Position numbers and translations under genes: made by a program. DNA of 64,000 bases from Acanthornis magna (lineage: Eukaryota; Chordata; Aves; Passeriformes; Acanthizidae), in NCBI GenBank assembly GCA_036785705.1, contig JAWUZG010000070.1, positions 3,979,001 to 4,043,000 of the forward strand, written 5' to 3'. The notes under the pieces are model-generated. The model searched no databases. It had not been told where the DNA came from and saw only the letters and a list, made by a program, of their open reading frames with translations. This document shows positions 57,301-64,000 of the stretch, piece after piece; the stretch's first letter is position 1; every line of letters starts with the position of its first letter.

Positions 57301-58670
57301 GAAGCTAAAAAACCAAGTTTATACTTAATTGACTTGAGACAGGGATTTATTGGTTGTATAGAAAGCATGAGGACTAATTTTAAATTATCTTTTGTTTTAC
57401 CTGCAATTTTGATTATTTGAGCAGTTTGACTGTTCAGGAGGGGAGTAGATTGCTGAGTGTTTATAAACAATGTTCTGTTGGCTGTACAGGTTAATAATTT
57501 CATTAAAACCAGTGAATCTTGTCATGTTAGCGAATAGATATTGTGCATTATGAATACAAGCCTTAGTTTGCCCATATTGATACTCTTTAAAAATATATAG
57601 ATCTCAGGAGTTCCTAGCTTGCTTTCACAAATATATGCAGAGCTGGAGCAACCATTTCACACTGAGTACTATAAAGTGATGCACAAAAACGTACTCGGTA
57701 TTTGTGCCCCCTTTCAACAATGTAGTTGAAATTTTACAATGCTGTCACATATGCTTTAAAATAAGTAAGGTGAGGATCCTGCCTACAGTTTTGAGGAGAT
57801 TCTGTACCAGGTGGGACCAGAGTTGTCTTTGCACTGTTGAACTATGTCTCTTGCAGTTAAACAGCATTGGCATTGTGCAGACCTGTGTCAGACCTTTGCA
57901 TTTGGATTGCTTTCATTCCCACAGAATTTCGGTGGGAAGGGTAACGGATGACAAGGGGGCTAAAGAAGGAAAGTTCCACTGCTGGAAATATTGGAAAAAC
58001 AAACTGCTTTCTTAAAATCATCATTGTTGGCTAAATCCTGCCTTATTCATCTTCACTTCTGACTGATGGCTCTTTCTTATCTCCCCTGATCCCTCTTGTC
58101 CTATCATTGTGATTTCCCCATTGCTATTTCCTTGGTAATCTAATGGCTATGTGGAATTACACATTCCAACTTTCTATTTTCATACTTAGCCATCTTGGCT
58201 GGCATAACGATATGTCAAGTAAAAGTAAAAATGAAAACTAAGCCCACTGGATTATGGAAAGCAGCATGTTTTGTCTATAGATATAGCTATAAAAACATAG
58301 TTACTTCTGTTTTTATATTGATCTGTTTAGCACACTTTGTTTTTGTAAATAAGCACTCTATTACAGTACACGCTACTTTTTTTACTGTAGACTTTTAAAC
58401 ATGGTTATTTTACCCAATACCTTCTAATAGTGTGTAACTAAAACCTACCAGACCAAATACCCAGTTACATTACATAGAAGTACTGCTAAGGTTGTCAATT
58501 GTAAAATTGTAAAAAACCTCTTGTTGCTTTATGATGATGATTATTATTCTATTTTGGAACCAGGTGTCAGAATGTTGCCATTAGTTTCAGCAGAACCTTC
58601 GTTCAGCCCTTAGAAATCACACAAGTAACTTGTGCTGGGAGCCATAGGAGGTGGACTTGCAATATGACTC
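51341..58670. other. Intergenic region PRSS12-METTL14, left part
   Basis: 7.3 kb with no recognised gene. Noted are a long T/A tract near 51.7 kb, a T-rich run at about 53.13-53.15 kb, an unexplained 196-codon open frame on the minus strand (53865-54455), and a TATA-like/MEF2-like cluster near 56.17-56.30 kb. The remaining sequence is ordinary AT-rich DNA. Confidence 0.5.
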
Positions 58671-58830
58671 AGGATCATAGAACACCAGCTTGGAAGGGAC
58701 CCCAAGGACCATCTGGTCCCAACTTTCCTGGCAAAAGCACAGTCTAGACAGGATGGCCCAGCACCCTTAGAAGTATCCAGTGTTGGGAAATCCACCACTT
58801 CCCTGGGGAAATTATTCCAATGATCATGCA
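58671..58830 (-). mobile_element. CR1 LINE 3' fragment, minus orientation
   Basis: The plus strand reads ATCATAGAACACCAGCTTGG AAGGGACC, then an AAGGACCATCTGGTCC block, and later TTGGGAAATCCACCACTTCC and CTGGGGAAATTATTCCAATG. This is the reverse complement of a CR1 3' end. It is short, 5'-truncated and moderately diverged. Confidence 0.88.
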
Positions 58831-59965
58831 TAGTCCATATGTCCACTTTTTTTTTTTTTTTCTGTATGTGTAGGTTTTTCTTTCTGAATTTCTCTTTGAG
58901 TTTTCTAGGATCCAGGCAATGTGAAAAATAGAGTAACTCCTTTTTCTAAGATTTAGCTACAAGCCATATTTGGGAGTAACAAGAAGATAATAAATTCAGA
59001 GCTATATTTTTAAATGTTTTGTGCAATAACATGCTGATGCAAAATACTCCATCTATTTAGCTATGAAGGTATCCAGGAAACATTAAATAATACTGAAAAC
59101 AAAAGTGCCGAGTATACCAGGTAAAGGATAAGTTAAAGGATGAGTTTTCTGGAATACAGAGACTTCAGACACAGGAGGTTTTCAGTGTACAAAGCTACCA
59201 TATACTATAACATTCTGTACGGTATCATTTAGTCTCCTTTATTGCTACTTAGTGCAAACAAACCAGCTCTGAGATAAGGGCTGTGCTATAACCACAGAAA
59301 ATATGCACAAGTACCACATGGAAACATAAAAATGAATGGGTTTGTTTCACAAGCATAATAGGATACAATTTCTGACTGTAAGATAAAACTGGCAGTATAA
59401 TTTTAATATCTTGTGGGAAAAACATAGGGAAAGCAGGAAAGTGATATGTAATATTTTCTGATCTCAGTGCTTGTAAAGTTAAGGCGGTGAACACAGAGAT
59501 GTACAGAAATATGGCTCTTTGTTATTCAAAGCATTACAAATTCACACTTCTTTGATGCTTTGGTTTGTAACAGTAAAGCCAACAGATGTCATGTCATTAG
59601 AGCTGTACTGCCCTTGAGTGGATCAAATTCAGCTCAGTGGTAGAACAAATAACATCACTGAAGTTTGTAAAATTACTACAGATTTGCTCCTGCCTAACTA
59701 AGGGGACAGTGTTAAAGTGAAAAGGAGTAAACACAAGGCTAGATGCAATGCAACATAAAGCTCCACTCCACCCTCTCTTCACATGCTGTATTTTGAGGCA
59801 TATACACAGCCATTTATTTTTAAAAAGTCAGTTGTATTTTAACACATTCTCTGAATGTGGTGATAAGCCAGTATTGCCTGATCTCCAAATGAAGTGGGAC
59901 TTGAGGGGAGAAAGGTAAAAAGGCCAAATCTTATCTTTTGCAATATGAATTAACACACTGAATTT
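58831..59965. other. Intergenic spacer, nothing recognised
   Basis: Starts with a T-rich run directly beside the CR1 fragment. No gene, RNA or further repeat was seen. Confidence 0.5.
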
Positions 59966-60182
59966 GTAGAACAGAATAAAGTAGATCAGACCAGACTGTA
60001 ATGTGGTCCAACCGCCCAAGTACCTCAGGGCTGACCAAAAGTTAACACCTGCTGTTAGGGGCATTGTCCAAACACCTCTAAAACACTGGCAGGTTGCCTG
60101 CGACATTGACCACCTCTCCAGGGAGCCTGAACAGTGATGACCACCCTCTCACAAAGAAATGCTTCCTAATGTCAAGTTTAAA
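59966..60182 (-). mobile_element. CR1 LINE 3' fragment, minus orientation
   Basis: The reverse complement contains the CR1 order: TTGACATTAGGAAGCATTTC, a GTGAGAGGGTGGTCATCACTG-like block, TCCCTGGAGAGGTGGTC, then a degenerate tail. It belongs to the same subgroup as the plus-strand copy at 13.67 kb, since both give a similar short peptide (QCF/QCL...LGLW or LGGW...). Old, with no coding potential. Confidence 0.85.
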
Positions 60183-63180
60183 TAGCTGTAAATACAATGT
60201 TTTGAATTAAGAATATAGACTATAATTTTGGTAGTTTGTGACATTTCTAGAACAGAACATGTTGACCAGAAGATTTTTTAAAAGCAGATTTTCATTTCTA
60301 GCAATTTAACAAATCCAATGCGAGCTCTTAAAATCCTCTCTTGGCCTACCCACATTTTTCAGCAAAACAAAGTTCAGTTCAAAGAGCTTCTCTAGCTCTG
60401 CTCCAGTCCTGCTGCTCTTCTTCCAGGACTACTGGATACTGCTCAAGGAAGAGAGAACAACGTTTAGTTCAGGACATTTAAGAAACTAATTAAGTTTATT
60501 TCCTGTAGGGGAATTAGAAATATTTTTATCATTTTTAAAACTGTTGTGTGCAAGTTTCTTGCTCTTGCTGACAAAACACAATGAAATATGATGCCATTCA
60601 AAAGCAAAGGAGTTACAGAATTTCTTTGAAAATTCCTGCCAATGGTCACATCCAGGCACAATCAGTTGGTGCCAAGGCAGCAGCTCCAGCATCAAGGCTT
60701 CGTGTCCATCACAAAGGACATGTCCAAGGCTGGATCAAGTGGCAGTGCAACTTGATCTAGATGAAGTGTGAAATTGCAGCACATGCCGCTCAAATTATCC
60801 AGAGCCCATGGCAGGGTGTTTATGAAGGCTCTGTTTTGGCTGGATGTTTGTGGGCTTACTAAGGACAAGCAGTACTCGCCTAATAGACACCCTACTGCTG
60901 TTTAGTTACCTCTAGTAGAATTTTTAAACAAAATTGGAGCGGTGTCAGTGAGTTTGTATGGATGCATGGATGTGGCTTTTTTGCAATACGCTCATTAAAT
61001 CAGATTTCCTGTCTGGTGGGGACACAGCCTAAGGCAGAGAAAGGTAGAAAAGCAATCACAGCCACAGACACTGAGTATTGGGATACTGTCACTTGTTCAA
61101 AATAGGCTCCAAAATTGAGATAACACTTTTAAAGATATTTCTAAAGAGGCAGATCTAGGTATTTCATTGAGAGCACAGGGAAAAGGGACATGAAATAAGA
61201 GTAAGATGTTAGTCCATGCTAACAGCTATTTTTCTATTATAAAATATTTTTGTATTTTCTATTTTTCTACTCATCTGTTTTGAGTTAAGAGAGAAACTTC
61301 TCTCTCATTGCATCGATGTCATCCATTTGGTGCTTTTAATTAATGAATTTATTTAGCATCTAATAGGGCACAAAGGAGTTTGAGTTTTGTGATATGAAGA
61401 ACCATTAAAATGAGAGAACAGTGCTAAATTAAGCAGTTTTGGCCCAATTCTGTAACTTTTGCAGTAATTTCTACTGACACAAAATAAGTAGCAGTTTTTT
61501 GCTAAATGGCGTAGTCTAGACTTGAATATATGTCAGTGTGACACAATTCCCAGATGGGTGTGAAATTGTATCATTATTTGTTAGTGTTTTATAAATACTT
61601 TATAATGCCATAAATGGTTAAACAAAGTGGCAGAGAATGTTTGCTTATTGCACAACCACCTGACATTGGAATTAGGTACAAGTAGCCTGGAAGATAGGAT
61701 TTGAATTCAAAATTATCGCAAAACCAGAAATAATTAGAAAGATTGAATGCATGTCAGTAAGGAGAAGTGAAAGGTAATGTACTCAGGGATAATCAGTTAC
61801 AGAAAAACAGGATGAAGAAACAACTGGCTTCATAAATATGAAGGAAAAGATCTGGATAATGGATCAGAGTTGATGGCAACTCCACAAACTCATTAGTCAT
61901 CATTGGACCAGCAAGAATTTGGTCTGATACTTACCTTAACAGAAACACAGACTGGGTGCAAGGCTCGGAGAGCTGAAGCCACAGCATGCACAGAGCAGAA
62001 AGGCACGGAGCATTGTACAAAATTACAACTTTTTTGTTTTGAAACAGTGTATGTACGCAACAGAACAGCTTCATAACCATTAATGTTTGTAAAGATCAGC
62101 TCATCTTAGCAACCAGTTCTAAAAATGGAGTGCAGACTCCCACAAACCTCATCAGATCACCTCCAGGAGGAAGTGATTTTGTTACTGTGCAGGGACTCCT
62201 ACTGTATTCATTACAGCCAACAATATCAAAGCAGTGTACAGTAGCATGAGACAGCTACTGAGCATTTCTTTTGCTATAACATTTCCATAGAAAGGATAGT
62301 ATAACTAGTAATGTATTCCCTAAGGAGATAAATAAACAACTTTTGGTATGTTAGGGTTTTAACATTTCAGAAGCTCCATAATTTTTCTAGGATAGTCTAT
62401 CACTGAGAAATGTGAGTAGCTGGAAATGTTTTTTTTTAATGAGTCTGTACTTCTTTCATTTCCTTCTCTTCATGCATCTCTCTCAGTACTAAGTTTGACC
62501 TGCATAACCTAACACATATAAAATAAATAAAATTCTATAAAATATATAATATACATTAAAATATACATTAAAGTATACATTAATATCCACTTTTTAAAAA
62601 AAAGGAGAATAAGAGCTTGTATCACAAAAGTGTGTGTCTGGCACTCCAAAACCCAGAGGAACAGCACGCTCTGTGTAACGTGGAGCTGAGTGTCATTTCT
62701 CAGCTATCGCTGGCCACATCATTGGGTCTGGCAGTTACAAGAAGCATTGGTCTGTGAAAGGAGAGCAAACACCAGCATTAATTATAACTGCAGGATAATT
62801 TGTAATGTTTCTTTATTCTTTTGTTAAGTTTCCCCTTGTGAGACTTTAGGGACTGACATTTATTGCAGGCCTTTATCTCCATCTTCATTCTTTTTGCATT
62901 CCGAATACCTCTCAGAAAGTCAGCACGAAATATGGATTAGATACATTCCCAGACAGACGGTACATAGGAGAGGGGCAAAAGGAGGAAGCAGGAAAGACAC
63001 CAAAAAATTAGATTAAAAGAGCTTTAAAGATACTGCAAAACTTCCTCAAAGTTTCTGAAGGCTCAGAAGATGCGAAACATGAAGGTTAACCTACAAATAA
63101 TCACACTGGCTACTGGAATTGGCTCTAAAGGATGTACTTTAGGAAAACCGACCATGCGAAGAAGACCACAGAAGAAGTGG
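60183..63180. other. Intergenic region up to the METTL14 promoter
   Basis: 3.0 kb of AT-rich DNA with a TATAAAATATATAATATA-type tract near 62.54 kb. No gene or recognised element. Confidence 0.5.
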
Positions 63181-63431
63181 TCACAGCTGTGCCACAGCCC
63201 GAGCGGAGCCGCGCACAGCCGTGCCCGCCCGCTGGACTGTGCAGTGCAGCGGCTGAGCGAAGATGAGCTGCACACCTAGGCTCCAAGGACCAGCGCCTGC
63301 AGCGCACGAAGGCGCGCAGCGAGTGCAGCAGGGCGATTTCCCGAGGGCATGGCGCGGCACGGAAGTGACGCGCGGGCGGGAGGGAAGTGACGGAGCGGCG
63401 GGAGCGCGGCGGCGCGGGGCCGGGGCGCGCC

Positions 63432-63497
63432 ATGAACAGCCGCCTGCAGGAGATCCGCGAGCGGCAGAAGCTCCGCCGCCAGCTCCTGGCGCAGCAG
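63432..63497 (+). CDS. METTL14: METTL14 exon 1 (N terminus)
   Basis: METTL14 is the RNA-binding, catalytically inactive partner of METTL3 in the nuclear complex that installs N6-methyladenosine in mRNA. The ATG in GCGCGCCATGA starts 22 codons, [20 protein letters not shown] then QQ. This is the conserved N-terminal helix of METTL14, with Asn at position 2 where human has Asp. The donor CAG|gtacgg gives an intron of only 116 bp to exon 2. Confidence 0.95.
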
Positions 63498-63613
63498 GTA
63501 CGGCCAGGAACATCCGCGGGGCCCGGGGCGCTGCGGCCCGAGGGGCCTGGGGCGGCCCGCGGGCCGTGCGCGGGGCGGGACCGCGGCGTGACTTTGTGTT
63601 TCCCGCTGTGCAG

Positions 63614-63702
63614 CTGGGGGCCGAGAACGCGGACAGCATCGGCGCCGTGCTCAACAGCAAGGATGAGCAGCGGGAGATCGCGGAAACCAGGGAGACCTGT
63701 CG
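63614..63702 (+). CDS. METTL14: METTL14 exon 2 (gene continues off the window)
   Basis: Translation reads [20 protein letters not shown], then EIAETRETC plus the start of an Arg codon, matching METTL14 residues 23-52. The acceptor is ccgctgtgcag. The donor is uncertain: CG|gtcggt at 63703 keeps the known CRASYD continuation, while gtatcg at 63707 would add four bases. The MTA-70-type methyltransferase-like domain lies in later exons outside the window. Confidence 0.93.
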
Positions 63703-63706
63703 GTCG

Positions 63707-64000
63707 GTATCGGCGGGCGGTGTCTGTGCGAAATGGGGGGGCCATAGGAGTACAGGCTCGGGAAACGGGGCGAGCTTGGAGTCGGTGAAAGAAAACGCTT
63801 TAATTAGTCAAACCAGAGCCTTGATTAAGGCGAGTGAAGATGAACTGTACATATACGGTTGTACTTCTAACAGCAGATTAGAAATACAGGCTGACTTTTG
63901 TTTCTGGTCTTTAAAAGCTACTGTGTAGGAATAGCGAGATCTGAATTTAGAATGGGCCATCTGCGTTGTCCCAGAGCCTTCATGCTTTTGCTAAGCGCAG
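63707..64000 (+). other. METTL14: METTL14 intron 2, first part
   Basis: About 300 bp of intron to the window edge. An open frame continues through it by chance, but no METTL14 sequence is seen. Confidence 0.7.

Larger units (their letters stand above)
63180..63720 (+). promoter_or_regulatory. METTL14: CpG island and promoter of METTL14
   Basis: CpG-rich block around the METTL14 start codon. Two copies of GGAAGTGACG (63361-63370 and 63383-63392), ETS motifs fused to a CRE half-site, lie 40-71 bp upstream of the ATG. This is typical of TATA-less housekeeping promoters. The exact start site is not determined. Confidence 0.75.

Noticed and set aside
63125..63928. Open frames of 133-221 codons on both strands around METTL14 exon 1
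   Set aside because: CpG-island shadows. The METTL14 frame is established by its conserved N terminus and exon 2.

Overview
This is a piece of a bird nuclear chromosome. Three kinds of evidence point to a bird: CR1 LINE fragments with the usual 3' end, compact introns, and the vertebrate gene order NDST3 - SNHG8 - PRSS12 - METTL14, the order I know from human 4q26. No prokaryotic, plasmid or phage signal was seen. All coding sequence is split into exons, so almost every long open frame is either an exon with read-through flanks or a by-product of a GC-rich CpG island.

Layout. (1) 1302-9296, plus strand: the last seven coding exons of a heparan sulfate N-deacetylase/N-sulfotransferase, NDST3 by synteny. 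They join in frame into 299 codons plus stop and encode the sulfotransferase half. A long 3' UTR probably follows, to about 12.65 kb. (2) About 14.16-17.74 kb, plus strand: a CpG-island promoter, a 5'TOP-like start, and a spliced non-coding host gene. Its first intron holds a well-formed H/ACA snoRNA, most likely SNHG8 with SNORA24. (3) 50734 down to 20124, minus strand: the complete PRSS12 (neurotrypsin) gene. Its 13 coding exons join without a frame break into 817 codons plus stop. The order is signal peptide, short proline-rich stretch, kringle position, four SRCR domains each on a pair of exons, a furin-type activation site on a 79-nt exon, and a trypsin-type protease with an intact His/Asp/Ser triad. 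Its 3' UTR runs to about 17.8 kb, tail to tail with the snoRNA host gene. (4) 51.4-63.2 kb: intergenic DNA with two old CR1 fragments and no recognised gene. (5) 63432 to the right edge, plus strand: CpG-island promoter and the first two coding exons of METTL14, the partner of METTL3 in the m6A RNA methyltransferase.

The genes do not form a pathway. NDST3 makes heparan sulfate modifications in the Golgi, PRSS12 is a secreted synaptic protease, and SNHG8/SNORA24 and METTL14 act on RNA. The most notable observation is in PRSS12 exon 1. The segment in the kringle position keeps roughly the right length, five of six cysteines and a GRP tripeptide, but has lost almost all aromatic residues and the paired C-terminal cysteines. 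It looks like a kringle worn down inside a very GC-rich first exon. The rest of the protein matches the human protein at a constant offset of 58 residues.
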